Numbered from the stretch's first letter, positions 12,571 to 25,561 are shown. The stretch: 64,000 nucleotides of DNA from Panax quinquefolius (GCA_020205615.1 CM035152.1:113268111-113332110); one strand, 5' to 3'. The notes: a model not told the origin generated them from the sequence alone. Program-made: numbers and translations.

Positions 12571-13136
12571 AGTTAATAATGGAGATGGCGAGAACGGAGT
12601 TAGAAGTTAACTTACAAAATGAAGCGGTAGAATGTTATTCATAATGAAGACTCAATTCATAAAAATAGAACGAGTCAAGGAAGTACAACTAGGTAATGAG
12701 GAGTGCAAGCGAATGAAAAAGAGGATGGAGAAGAAAGAGAAGATCAAGTATCATCTCATTTTGAAGGAGGAATTTGAGTTCCAAATAATTCTAAAAGATA
12801 AAAGAAAAATAGTGAGTAAAGTCGTAGTTCGAGGTGCTCGATACATCCAGGTAGTACTGGGATGTATTAAGACCTTCGACGGAACAGTGGTTGGCCAAAT
12901 TTGAAATAGAGATAGCGTAATGTGTTAGTAAGTGCTTAAATTCCAATTCAGATTAATGATAGGAAGGTGCTAGTATTGAGAAATACGATAATACCTTCGG
13001 TTAAGGTGAAATGGAGAAACCACAATGCCAAAGAAGCAACGTGGGAACTCGAGATTAAAATGAAGAAAATTTTTCCTCATTTGTTTATATATTATAGTGA
13101 GATTCTGGGGACAAAATCCTTATAAGGGGGGAAGAA
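12571..13136 (+). pseudogene. Element B integrase edge fused to chromodomain tail
   Basis: 12630-12900 is a weak match to the region between RNase H and the integrase zinc finger. From about 12930 the frame reads IPSVKVKWRNHNAKEATWELEIKMKK-like blocks, which is the C-terminal chromodomain. The whole catalytic integrase core that lies between these regions in element A is missing, so an internal deletion lies near 12900-12940. A polypurine run (AAGGGGGGAAGAA) follows directly before the 3' LTR. Confidence 0.75.
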
Positions 13137-13256
13137 TATAACGCCCGAGAAAATTAGATTTTTACGAGAATTAAATTTTATTTGATTATGTGGATTAAAT
13201 AAATTTAGTGGATTATTTATGTGAGTAAGATATTTGAAGGTCGTTCTATGACCTAG
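13137..13256 (+). repeat. Element B 3' LTR, segment 1
   Basis: Begins TATAACGCCCGAG, where TGTAACG is expected, and matches 5253 onward. It is cut by element C after CCTAG (13252-13256). Confidence 0.92.
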
Positions 13257-14784
13257 TGATGAGTGAGTTTTATACACATGAATTGGATATATTCGGGCTT
13301 AATTTATTGTTGTTCTCAAGTCTTTTAGGATGTTTTTATGTGTTTGTGTCTATTCAAGTATGTTTTATATTGTTTTGTAGGATTTGGGACAAAAGTTACT
13401 TGGATCGACGTTCGGGGTGGCTAGATTCGCGTTTTCGGCTTCCCATTTACACAGCAGTCACTTCAGAGCCAATTTGACTATAGCTCCGAACATTATTTCG
13501 AAAAACACAAAGAATGAAAGTTGTAGATCAACTTCTCCTCTTTCTGGAACATCTTGAATCGTCAAAATCGGAGTTCGGACGAAAAAGTTATGGTCATTTT
13601 CCCAAAGGACGTCGGAGCAGAAAATGTAAAAAAAAGGGGCAAGATTCACTTTCTGCACTATAGCGCCGGGGCGCTATTTCTAGAGCTAAATACGGCGCCG
13701 GGCGCTAGGGGGCAGGCTTTGAGCGAACTGGACGCGTTTTGGGCGAATTTTGACACCTTTTTGACTCCAAATTGGATTGGGTTTGTTCCTAAGCTCAAAA
13801 TTAGACTTGTAATCTATAAATACATGATGTAAGGCATAAACTAAAAGGAGATTACATAGCTTAGCCTAGATTAAACACTCCTTTAGATTATAACATAACC
13901 CTAGTTCTTATTAGTTTTGGAAATTGAAGCAACTTGGAGACCATTGAAGATCAAAGCAAAGCGAAGAGGGGCATCAGTTCTTGACAATGATTCTATTCTT
14001 TTCTCTCATCTTACTTTTATCTTTTAATGTCTATTCAATTGTGGATTCTTGGTTTTAATTCATTAATTATGAATTAACTCTTTCATTAAGATTTCAATTG
14101 AACTTTTTATGATTATGAATTGATTATTTGATGTATTCCAATTATTTATGTTGAAGTGAATTGTTCATCTTGCTTTGAGCTTATTGATTAATTATCTGAT
14201 CCGTAATTACCGTGTTACTCTAGAAGGAATTGAGAAAGGAATTATAGGGTTAGAACTAGGCATGGTGACATGTGACTTAGTTATTTGCACAGTGAATAAT
14301 TAGGTTTTTGAATAGAATGAGAATATCTATTTGCCGCATGTAACACATAAGGAATTGGGATTGTAGCAAGTTTAATTCAATTATTTTGCATAGAGATATA
14401 GTAAAATTAATCTGGGTTAAATAGAAGGCAATTGATCACTCGAGGGAGGGCTTTTGGCATTTGAGAATTTCTGTTAACAATTCAGTAGACATAATAATTG
14501 GGATAATTGAATAATTGGTTTATAGTTCATAATTGGGAATATTGGAGTCTTAGCCTTTATTTATTTGAATTCATTTATAAAGTAACCTAGTTTTAATTGT
14601 TTAATTTAGTTTTCTTAACTAGAAAATTCACAATTTGCGATTGTTTAAATAAAATTGATTTGGTTAAGAGTTAGTAATTGGTAATTTTTATTAAATAATT
14701 CCTCGTGGGAACGATACTCTACTTTCACTTTATTACTTGTTAAGTGTATACTTGCGTATTCATTGATTCTGAAATCGATCAACA
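13257..14784 (+). repeat. Element C 5' LTR
   Basis: Aligns end to end with 16743-18247. A stretch of roughly 30 bases near 13610-13645 is absent from the 3' copy. A TATA box TATAAATA is at 13815-13822, followed by a short leader. A GC-rich inverted motif (GCGCCGGGGCGC) lies near 13665. Open frames here are not real genes. Confidence 0.93.
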
Positions 14785-16742
14785 AGTTTTTGGCGTATTC
14801 TTAGGGGATAATGAGATGTTGAAAAAGAGGAGGCAAGTGGGGATAATGACAACAAGGTCGGTGAAGAACTAATTATGATTACCAACGAGGAGGAGCCGAT
14901 GTTATTAGTGCCCCAAGTTCTTTCTCGCCAAAGTTCAAGAACACTGGTTAGATTTGCAAAACCTTGTCGCTAGGTAGTAGTCGTGTAAATCGGCAATACT
15001 CCTTGTAACGTAAGCGAGTACAACTTTGAAGCCATGGTTCAATGAGTTGGAGAAGATAGAATAAGAAATTGTTGTGTCGACAAGCCTCAATGCCGAATAT
15101 ATTCGCGCAGACCTGATGGAGAAACCACCTAGATGTTGGACGTTCTTGAATGTGATCTTATCTAAAGAAAGCATGTTAGGTGACTTTAATACAATGGTTA
15201 TTATAAATGGGAACCTACCAAAAGCTATATTATTTTTCGATGGATGGAGGGTTTCTCAACTTTCGAAGAGGAATTGGATAAGCGTTGACGGAATAAAGTC
15301 ATTTGAAAAGGTCGTAAAACAAGCGCTTATTGGGAGGCAACCCAAGTTCAATTTTTATTTTTAGTTTTTATTAAGTTTTATATTAGTAGTTTTGAATTTG
15401 CATTTATTTAGGATTTAATAAAATTGCTTCTATCATGGTTTTACAGGTTATTCAAGTCAAATTTAAGAGTGGTGCCCAATTTGTTCCATGTGCTTAGCCT
15501 ATTCTCCAAACTTAGCGGACAAGGAAGAAGATTGCTATATTTTCAGGGAAGTCCTCTGCTTTAATTTTTTCTATTTTAGTCATTGAGGACAATGTCTAGT
15601 TTAAGTTTGGGGGCATTTTAGTGTCCTATTGCATATAGTTAGTTATTTACATTGTAGTTCGTTATGTTTTCAGGTTATTTACATTTAGTTTTTGCATTCA
15701 GTTTCTTGTTTAAAAAAAAAAATTAAAAATCGTAAAAATAGGAGTTAATTTATTGTGTTTGTTGCGTTTAGTTTATATTTGCATGATTCCAACTGTTAGA
15801 GAGTAAAAGTCTATTTTGGCCAATGATGAGACCGAGTCAGTAGATAAGTATAGTATTGAATATTAGGGCTTTGATGTGATTTCTTGTTATGAATTGAATC
15901 TTTTCCTTTTGAAAGCTTGGTATAATTAAGGTTATACGTTAATAATGACTATGTTGGTGATTAAGTTTAAATTGATACATAATGAATTTCTTAAGGATAA
16001 TACTAGTTTGAAGGAATGAAAGACATGAATAAGGCGGAGATGGCTAAATTTTGATAAAACTTAAGTTTGGGGGAAAATTTGGGATATATAAGCGCTATAA
16101 AAAAGAAAAAAGAAAAAAATTTCTGAGTAGCTAGTTTTGTTTGGGGCCTTTGTTACTTGAGTAAATGCGCTTAGAAGGGTATCTTAAAACCTAGCGCCCT
16201 AAGGTCTTATATGGTGCAGGAGTCGTTGGTGAAAGCTTCGCTAAGGGGTGACCTTTGTTAGCCTAATGGAATGAGACATTACTGCAGTCATGGTTAAAAA
16301 AAAAAAATGGGAAAAGAGAAAAAAGCCCCGTAATGAAAAGTAAAGCATAAGTATCCGGATTGGACTCTTGAACTTGGTGGATGTTTGACTTTAGTTGGAT
16401 CTAGCTTGTTCGTGAATTTTGTGAGTTCTCAACGTATGATGCCTTTAAAGAGACTTATTATGTGTTGAATTTGATTTTATATCGATTAACATTGTTGTGG
16501 AGCACACACGCACTATATCGGTGATAATGATCTAAGATTTGATGATTGATTGGGAAATTGCGATTTGTTTTAATATGATGTATTATCATGTTTACTTGAT
16601 TTCTAAAAGTAGGTTGAATAGACTTGTTTACGTCATTCTTTGTTGGAGTCGTAGGCATATAGATTAGTTTCATTACATTGCATTGCATAACATTTTTGTA
16701 TTTTTGCTTGAGGACAAGCAAAAGTTTAAGTTTGGGGGTATT
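14785..16742 (+). other. Element C interior, no conserved retroelement gene
   Basis: It contains the damaged primer site, a 96-codon open frame at 15074-15364 that I cannot assign, and three copies of a TTTAAGTTTGGGGG-like motif near 15600, 16063 and 16725. The last is the working polypurine tract. A-runs and an AAAAAGAAAA tract near 16100-16320 suggest decay. The frame at 15074 ends next to the GGGAGGCAACCC block, which in Athila-type elements follows pol, so it may be a pol tail remnant; this is inference. Confidence 0.6.
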
Positions 16743-18247
16743 TGATGAGTGAGTTTTATACACATGAATTGGATACATTCGGGCTTAATTTATTGTTGTT
16801 CTCAAGTCTTTTAGGATATTTTTATGTGTTTCTGTCTATTCAAGCATGTTTTATATTGTTTTGTAGGATTTGGGACAAAAGTTACTTGGATCGACGTTCG
16901 GGGTGGCTAGATTCGCGTTTTCGGTTTGCCATTTACACAGCAGTCACTTCAGAGCTAATTTGACTATAGCTCCGGACATTATTTCTAAAAACTCAAAGAA
17001 TGAAAGTTGTAGATCTACTTCTCCTCTTTCCGTAACATCTTGAATCGTCGAAATCGGAGTTCAAACGAAGATATGGCCATTTTCCCAAAGGACGTATTCA
17101 CTTTCTGCACTATAGCGTCGGGGCGCTATTTCTAGAGTTAAATCTGTTGTCGGGGTGCTAGAAAGGGGCTTTGAAAGCGAGCTGGGGCGTTTTGGGCAAA
17201 TTTTGACACCTTTTTGACTCCAAATTGGATTGGGTTTGTTCCTAAGCTCAAAATTAGACTTGTAATCTATAAATACATGATGTAAGGCATAAAATAAAAG
17301 GAGATTACATAGCTTAGCCTAGATTAAACACTCCTTTATATTATAACATAACCCTAGTTCTTATTAGCTTTGGAGATTGAAGCAACTTGGAGACCATTGA
17401 AGATCAAGAGCAAGAGCAAGAGGGGAGCATCAGATTTGCTGACAACAGATTCTATTCTTTTCTCTCATCTTACTTTTATCTTTTAATGTCTATTCAATTG
17501 TGGATTCTTGGTTTTAATTCATTAATTATGAATTAACTCTTTCATTAAGATTTCAATTAAACTTTTTATGATTATGAATTGATTATTTGATGTATTCCAA
17601 TTATTTATGTTGAAGTGAATTGTTCATCTTGCTTTGAGCTTATTGATTAATTATCTGATCAGTAATTGCCGTGTTACTCTAGAAGGAATTGAGAAAGGAA
17701 TTCTAGGGTTAGGCTGAAGCATGGTGACATGTGACTTAGTTATTTGCACAGTGAATAATTAGGTTTGTGAATAGAATGAGAATATCTATTTGCTGCATGT
17801 AACACATAAGGAATTGGGATTGTAGCGAGTTTAATTCAATTATTTTGCATAGAGATATAGTAAAATTAATCTGGGTTAAATAGAAGGCAATTGATCACTC
17901 GAGAGAGGGCTTTTAGCATTTGAGAATTTCTGTTAACAATTCAGTAGACATAATAATTGGGATAATTGGATAATTGGTTTATAGTTCATAATTGAGGATA
18001 TTGGAGTCTTAGCCTTTATTTATTTGAATTCATTAATAAAGTAACCTAGTTTTAATTGTTTAATTTAGTTTTCTAAACTAGAAAATTACCAATTTGCGAT
18101 TGTTTAAATAAAATTGATTTGGTTAAGAGTTAGTAATTGGTAATTTTTATTAAATAATTCCTCGTGGGAACGATACTCTACTTTCACTTTATTACTTATT
18201 GACCGTGTATACTTGCACATATTCATTGATTGCGAAATCGATCAACA
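16743..18247 (+). repeat. Element C 3' LTR
   Basis: Direct repeat of 13257-14784 with the same TGATGAGTGAG start and GATCAACA end, followed at once by the CCTAG target duplication. Confidence 0.93.
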
Positions 18248-18252
18248 CCTAG

Positions 18253-21200
18253 AATGTGCGAATGTGGTTAGGATTTTGGCTACGTGATAGAATTAAAGTG
18301 TTTAAATTTCCAAGACAAAAATAAATATTTTCCGAGAAATTTTTGTAAAAACACTATTCACTGATTTCTGCTCAGGAATTATTATTGAACTTCCGAGAAA
18401 CGCGTAATGATAGAATTCTAATATGAGAAGGAATGTCTAATAATATTTCAGTTATGGCAAACACAGTTTTTCGCCTGCGGACTTAAAACCTAACGATTAG
18501 GGAATGTGATTTCCGAGAAGGAATTGAAATGCGTATATTGAATTAAAAGCGATGATCATATAATACGTAGGTATTATATGAGGTAATGAATACGAGTATA
18601 ATACGAGGTATTATACGAGTATGTATGAATGATGGTATGTCGTATATGAATAAGTATACGAGTTAGAATACGAGAATAATACGTAGATTATACGTTATAA
18701 GGCTTTAAGCCAAATGTAATGGACTTGTAGGATTGTGTAGGAAATTGTAATATCCAATTGGAATTATGATAAAACCCAAGTGTAGGAATAAATAAGTGCA
18801 ATATGAATTAATGAACAAGCCCAATGTTTGTTTAAATACAAGCCCAAAGTATAAGTTAAGTTAATTAAGCTAAAAGCCCAAAGTAAGAACCTATTGGGTT
18901 ATTGGATGATTAAAACCCATGGGGCAACCCATGGGTAATCCAAAGTGTGATGGCCAAGCAAAGAATGTGATGAATAAGTAAAGGATAAGTTATTTGATGA
19001 GTAAGTTAAGTAATGGCCAAGTAAATGTGGTGATCAAGTAAACTTAAAGGCTAAGCAAAGTGCTTAAATGTGATGAGCAAGTTAACTTAGTGCTTAAGAA
19101 TGAATAGTAAGGAGGTGATTAAGGAGGTGGAATGGCTTATTGATCATTAAGCCCTCAATTAGGATTTCCTATAAATAATAAATGCCTTAGTTCATTTCTT
19201 ACTTGTTAGATTTTCCACCAATAACTTATAGCTTATTGGTTAGAGAGAAAAAGCTACATAAGCTAGAACAAGTTAGCCTTTGTTAATTCAAGAAGCAAGA
19301 AGAAGATTAAAGCTTAATCAAGTGATTATCAAGGGTAAGAACCTAAACCATGAATCTCTTTCTCTTCAATTGTTAGAGAAGTGAGTAGTGGTAGGATTTG
19401 TATGCTAAGAAGAATTAGGAATGATTAATCAAAGGACTTAGTCTTAATAAGTCGTGAATAAGTACTTTGTTCATAATTAAGTTATGAACTAAGGAAGAAC
19501 TTGTAAGACTTGTAATATGTCTACCTAAATCAAATTTGTATGATTAAAAGATGAGAGGATGATGGTTAGAAGACTTAACTATGATAAGTCATGTGAAGTA
19601 AAATCATAAGTAGTTTATACTTTTATAAGTTATAAACTCATGAAGAACAAGTAATAACTTATCATGTAAATAAGTTAATGAAATATGTATGTTAAGATGT
19701 TAATATGATGGATTGAATCCATTTGAAACAACGAACAAATCATAATTAACGAAGTTATGCCAAAATTCACACGATTAGACGATAATCATCGAATTCGTGA
19801 AATTCTCGGAATGGAAGTCAAATTTTAACGTTGAGCTTGAAAACGTTGGAGTATAGTCTCATTTGGCATTATAGAGTTGTGGACTCAAAAATGATCGAAT
19901 TCTAACTTAGAACGAAGAAACGAGCGTTGAACGTTCACGAAAGTTTATCGTTTTCGTTAAAATGAACTAATAGGTGAATTTTTAGTTAACGGATTCGAAA
20001 ATAGAAAATTCTTGCATGAACACATAGAGTGTGTAATTTATGATCTAATGGCTTTTGAACGAGCCAATTCGGACTTATAACAAACAAGTTATGCGTCCGG
20101 GAAATTCGTTTATTGTAATAAAGCTGCAAAAAGCTATCTGCATCGAGGTCTAGTGTTGCTTGTTGTGAGACAAAGACACTTGAGTGGTGGTGCCTTGACA
20201 CCAAAGTGTCCAAGAACTACTAAAGTCTCATGTGCATGATGCAGATGAATGAAGCTGGGCATGAAATAAGCCATGACCAAATGGAGTTCTAGCCAACGAC
20301 GAGTGTGGCATGCATGCCTTGAGACTAAGTGAAGCATAGAGAGGGATGTTTTTGAATGTAAAGTAAAGGAGAAGTAAATGAAGAGTGAATTAAATCCTTA
20401 ATTAACTTAATGTAACATCATTACAGATGTTATAAACCTTAAGTATAACACTAAAGGTTGGAGGTAAGTCAATTGAATGTGAACGTGAACGGTATGCAAT
20501 AAGTGTACGTATCCAATGACGATCGAGTTTTGATTAATAACGTAAGAATGCTAGTAAGACGAGAGGAAGGATGATTAACTCAAAACGAGTTGTATTAATA
20601 AAGTAAATCCACTTAAGACATAGAAGAGAAAGAAGTTAGTAAGAATGATGTAAATTATAACGGTAAGCCGGAACCAATAATAACAAATCTAATATATGAT
20701 TAGATTGAGAAGAAGGGTAAGATTCATTAGGAACCATGTATGTTCATTCATGACAAATGTGGTATGTTATGTGGTTATGTGTTGTAGAAACTGTAAAGAC
20801 TCAAAGGAAAAGTAATTTTACTGTAGCAGATGCTGAAGGCAAGTTTTCTTATCGCTTGTCTAACCTTCGTGTTAGCCAGGTTTTCAGTGATTCATGTTCT
20901 GACATGCATGAATGGTTTTAAAGAAAGGGTCGATGCCAGTTTTAACTCGGCTAGACTAATCTTGAAGAATTGATTGATTTATTTACAAGTCTTTCAATAT
21001 AGAATTGATAACGCTATCCTATGCCAATTTTTTGGTACGGATTCAAGGTAATCCTGAGTATGAATAAACAAATGTATTTTTCATCGATTATTCGATGGGC
21101 ACGCGAGGTTGCCAAAAATTAAACATAAATACGTTTAAAGGATGTAGTGTTGATCAACATAGAGTACTATAGGTTGATCACCTAGAAGTACTCGTAAGAA

Positions 21201-21766
21201 ATGTCGAACTTACGGTCTTAGTACCGGGTTGTCCTTTTTATAAATAAAAGCTAAAGAGAATGTTCATGGTCTATGGACCTACTCAGAATTTCCAATCTAC
21301 TATATGTTCTTTAGAATTGTTTTATGAGATGAGAAGTGTTATTCAATGTTTCATAGTACTTCATAACTATTGTTCAGTTAATGAAGAAAAATCATATGAT
21401 TCTCAAAGTGGTATCTTTATAATATATTGTTAGACTTGCTGAGCTAGTTATGCTCACTTCTTGCTTGAATCATATGATTGCAGCTAAAGTCGAGAGAACC
21501 AAGGGTTCCAATAGAGGTAAAGGCAAGGCGAAGATGAACGACTAGTTTATTCTGTAATAGACTAGTATGTTTTTATGAATTATATTACAAGAACAAAGAA
21601 TGTAACGGTTTCAGAACCTAGGAATGGGATGTATTATTATTAATGTAATAAGAATGTCATTGATACACATATTTTAATGTTGTTTCAATAGAATGAATGT
21701 ACAGTTATGAGTACCGTGTAGCGCCATCTGTTGGGTTGGAAGATACCCAAATTTGGGGGCGTCACA
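18253..21766 (+). repeat. Element B 3' LTR, segment 2
   Basis: Continues the LTR begun at 13137 without loss of bases at the junction (CCTAGAATGTGCG). It aligns with 5370-8872 and ends GGGGGCGTCACA. The region 20105-20335 differs strongly from its 5' counterpart at about 7200-7440. Confidence 0.92.
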
Positions 21767-23440
21767 ATTGGGTGATTTTTGACCCTTTTTCCCTCACTTT
21801 GCTAAGTCAATAAATAGAGAGCTTGGATTGTTTTGTTGGTTGTTTAATTCACCAATACTTTGAGCTTTATATTGAGAGAGAAGTGAGAGCTATTTCAACT
21901 AATAAAGGAAGAAGAAGAAAGCTAGAACATCAAAAGTAATGAAACTTTAACCTTTAATCTTCATCTCTTCAATAGTAACCTTAATATAGCAGTGGATATT
22001 GGTGGGGCATATATCTTAAGAAGTAACAAGGATGGCTATTAGTGGACCTTAAACATTAATAATCATTTTACAAGTGGAATCATAATCAAAGAATTAAGAA
22101 CTAATGAAGAAAACATGAATATTTAACAAATGTTGTTGATGGACAAGTTTAAAAGCATCGTGTATAGAATTAGATGCTATATATATGCTTGGTTAAGATG
22201 ATAGGTGTATAAATAATGGAATGAATCCAATTTGAACGGAGTAAAAATCTCAAGTAACGAAGTTATGGCAAAATTTACGAGATTAGAAGATAATCGTCGA
22301 AATCGCAAAATTCTTGAAATGATAGTCAAAAGTCGTCGTTTAACTCGGAAACCTTAGTTTTCGATGGCGTATCGTGGAACTTTGCATTTTAGAGTTGTAG
22401 ACTCAAGAATGGTCGAATTTTGACATAAAATAGAGAAACTAGCTATGAACGTTCACGAACGTTTAACGAACGCATAATAGAAAATTTAAACCATGAATTT
22501 AATGTTAACGGATTCGGAAACTTAAGTTATCCTGATGAAATCGAAGTATGCAAGATATGTGAGATAACGGCTTTTGAACGAGCCAATTCTGACTTATAAG
22601 GATTATGTTACGAGCCCGAAAAGGATTGAAAATGAAAAACTTAAAAAAAATCAAAGACTCGGGGCGGTATTGCAATGTACTTTACCCAAGCTTTATGAAA
22701 AGTGGCACCGCACACCTTGTACAATGTCGGATCCCGGTATTGAAGAGTCACGTTGCAATGCTGCATATAATGAAGGAAATGGCACCACAACGCCGGTACT
22801 AAACCAAAGGCAGAGAAGAATGACAATGAGTACAAAAGAAAGATAAGTTAATTGAAGGTGAATTATGACCTTAATTAAACTTAAAGTAACATCATAAGGG
22901 ATGATTAAAACCTTAAGTTTAACATTTAAAAGTTAACGAAACGTTACTCAAATGTAAACACAAAGTACGTTTAATAATGCGATAAACCGTAATGAACGTT
23001 AACTAACCTATCAAATGTTAGTAGTAAGCAAACGGATAGTTAGAACGAGAAGAAGGAGAAAATAGGTTAATAGCAATATCTATTGGTTGTTTATGACCTA
23101 ACATGATATGCTATGTGATTATGTATGTAGAATCTATAACGACTCAAAAGGAAAGTGAATTAACACTAGACATCGTTAAAGGCAAGTGTTCTAAACCCTT
23201 GTCTATACTTATTTTAGACAAACTTTATGGTTCATGTATCATACGCATGAATTGATGTACAAAGAAGTTGAAGCCATTTCCTTTGGCTAGACTAAATTTA
23301 GAATATTTTGTGGATTTCAATTACAATCTATCAAAATGTTATTGATATTTTGATCTTGTACCAACTATTTCGGTATGAATTTCAAAGAAAGACTGAGTAT
23401 GAACAAATAAATGTTTTGTCGTAAAGCGACTGGCACGTGA
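21767..23440 (+). mobile_element. Element A 3' LTR, segment 2
   Basis: Resumes A's LTR after element B. It carries the TATA-like TCAATAAATAGAG near 21807, a leader and blocks shared with B's LTR (CGAACGTTTA, TTTTGAACGAGCCAATTC). A GC-richer patch at 22600-22800 corresponds to the variable patch in B. It is broken at 23440 by solo LTR D. No gene is seen. Confidence 0.85.
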
Positions 23441-24424
23441 TGTGACACCCCCAAAACAGATATACATCACTCATCTTGGGTCGCCAGATACTTGGTACAT
23501 AAATCCAAATACAACTTAATTATACAACAATTTTTACGACAAAACATAGCTGAGAGTTTAAACAAGAATATTGTCATCTAGACAATATCTACACTTACTA
23601 GTGTCCTCATTACAATTATTATCACATTATTTCGTAGAAGAGTGAGGACTACTAAAGCCATTTATCTTGGACCATCACTCCATTCCCCGACTCGTCCCAG
23701 CTATATTCTCATTTCCTTAAGAGAACAATGAAAGAAAGGGTGAGCTCAACTAGCCCAGGAAGAAATATTATGACTAAGATAATGCAGAATAAATTATCCT
23801 TAGCCTTCAACAGTATAACAACTGATAGAATACAATAGACAACAAGTTTTAAATCAACAACTGCAGCGAAAATAAGCAATCCATTAGAAGAGTCAAGTAG
23901 AGCATAAAATCTACCATCTTCTATGATTTAAAAAGTTTTTCATCAACTTTATCATTTGAGACTCAAACAATAAATAAACCATATCATTGATTCTTCCCCG
24001 CACTACGGGCCAAGGATATTCATTAAATCATCAATGGTCATGACTATACCGAATAATCTCTGGTCATAATCATACCAAAAATTGTCCATCAATGCACTAC
24101 AGGCCACTGAGGACTTTCACTACATCATTTGTCACATTACGGTCATGATTATACCGAATAATCCCTGGTAATAATCATACCAAGTCCATCTATTCACGTA
24201 AGCCAAAGATGACTTTCATCACAATATAAGCATGAGGATGATGACAATGACATAATAATTCAATAAAACAAGTTCAAGGATAAATTTTAAAGATTTATAA
24301 TTTAATTTATCTAGAAATCAATAACGTCAAAATTGTCAACATGATACTGCTTTGTGGAGTAAAATTCAAGAATAATATTCATGTACTAAAAATAATTTGG
24401 ACAGAAAAGAAATATATTTTTTGG

Positions 24425-24670
24425 GTGAAAAGTACCCCGTGAATAGTACTTCGGGAAAAGTACCCCGTGAATAGTACCCCGACACGAAAAGTGCATCAAA
24501 TACTTGAGTGAATGATACTAGAATAAATAGTAATCGGGTGAATAGTAACCCATGAATAGTAACTCGTGAATAGTACTCTGGCACGAAAAGTGCCCTAAAT
24601 ACCCGAGTGAATAATAATAGAGTGAATAGTAACCGGGTGAATAGTAACCCGTGAATAGTAACTCGTAAAA
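24425..24670. repeat. Tandem GTGAATAGTAAC-type minisatellite in solo LTR D
   Basis: Units of about 15 bases (GTGAATAGTAACYCG with variants) repeat more than ten times, interrupted by a longer unit containing CACGAAAAGTGC twice. The 5' and 3' LTRs of element F carry the complementary motif near 38170-38350 and 43960-44140. Confidence 0.85.
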
Positions 24671-24769
24671 GAAAAATACCAAAGAAAATGATATTCCATG
24701 ACGAGTACAAAAGAAATGATATCTCATACGAGTATAATAGAATATATGAATCTGCAAATGGATTTTCAC

Positions 24770-25380
24770 CCGCTATGCGGTAATCCACGTAGACAGACCA
24801 TTTCCACAATTTAATAAAGAATGAATACGAAAGGTCAATCATTATGCATACGGTAATCCACATAGACAGGTTATTCCAACAGAATAATAAAGAATGGAAT
24901 AATAGAAGAATTCACCAAGCATGCGATAGACCGCAAAGATAGATTATTCCCAACAGGATAATAAAGAATGGAACCAGGTCATGCGTAATCGCATGATGGA
25001 TATTTCAATGAATAATAAAGAGCTAAAAGTCGTCGTAATGCGTAATTAGGCAGGATATTTCAACAGAATAATAAAGAATGGAATAACTACGAATTCACGG
25101 GCGTATGATGAAGCCATGCATGATAAAGTTATTCTAACATAATAATAAAGAATGGAATAATGAAGAATTTCACCATATATGCGGATTAGATGAGGCGAGT
25201 TATTCAACATAATAATAAAGAATGGAATAATGAAGAATTTCACCATGTATGTGGTACTTCAGCATGTAGCGAGTTATTCAACATAATAATAAAGAATGGA
25301 ATAACGAGAAGAATTTCACCATGTATACGGTAGTCGTGATATATCTGAGTTATTCAACGAATAATAAGGAATGGAATAAC
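24770..25380. repeat. Roughly 70-bp tandem repeats in solo LTR D
   Basis: The core AATAATAAAGAATGG recurs at about 24883, 24957, 25012, 25065, 25139, 25209, 25280 and 25361, each followed by variable spacer containing CACCATGTATGCGGTA-like sequence. Confidence 0.85.
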
Positions 25381-25553
25381 AATAGCTCTCTTCATGAATC
25401 TGAAAGAAATAATACCTTACCTCAAAAGAAGATTGGATCTTTGGAATAGTGAGGTAGCAGACTTCTCTTCTTCTCTCTCTCTATAATTTCTCTCTATAAT
25501 AATTGCTCTATAGCTTTAGTGAGTTGGTGAAAAATAATGAAGGAATGAGCTTC

Positions 25554-25561
25554 TATTTATA
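25554..25561 (-). promoter_or_regulatory. TATA box in solo LTR D
   Basis: The minus strand reads TTTCCTATAAATAGAAGC, nearly the same core as the LTRs of elements B and F. It is the likely LTR promoter. Confidence 0.55.

Larger units (their letters stand above)
13257..18247 (+). mobile_element. Element C: Athila/Tat-like LTR retrotransposon, non-autonomous
   Basis: Two LTRs (13257-14784 and 16743-18247) begin TGATGAGTGAG and end GATCAACA. A perfect 5-bp duplication CCTAG flanks the element (13252-13256 and 18248-18252). After the 5' LTR, TTTTTGGCG (14787-14795) matches the start of the tRNA-Asp type primer site used by plant Athila/Tat elements; the rest is mutated. The polypurine tract is TTTGGGGG near 16730. 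The interior is only about 1.96 kb with no recognisable gag or pol. The conserved GCTTATTGGGAGGCAACCCAA block is at 15330-15350. Movement would have needed proteins from another element. Confidence 0.9.
5253..21766 (+). mobile_element. Gypsy element B (Tekay/Del-like chromovirus) inserted in A's LTR
   Basis: Two LTRs of about 3.6 kb (5253-8872, and 13137-13256 plus 18253-21766) flank a 4.26-kb interior. LTR ends TGTAACGCCC and GGGCGTCACA form the short inverted termini of this group. The host sequence reads continuously from 5252 (AAGGAGGTTG) to 21767 (ATTGGGTG) when B is removed. No clean 5-bp target duplication survives; GTTG and ATTG at the two edges are the nearest match. The interior holds a primer-binding site, an extra ORF, broken gag and heavily broken pol lacking the integrase core. 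Confidence 0.9.

Noticed and set aside
13256..13477. 73-codon plus frame repeated at 16742-16963
   Set aside because: Its recurrence is due to the two LTRs of element C, not to a gene family.
24366..24863. 165-codon minus frame
   Set aside because: It is the tandem GTGAATAGTAAC array read in frame; periodic residues reflect the DNA repeat.
24770..25380. Possible CRISPR-like array of 70-bp units
   Set aside because: Units are imperfect, lie inside a plant LTR and have no spacer/repeat regularity; CRISPR is not expected in a plant nucleus.
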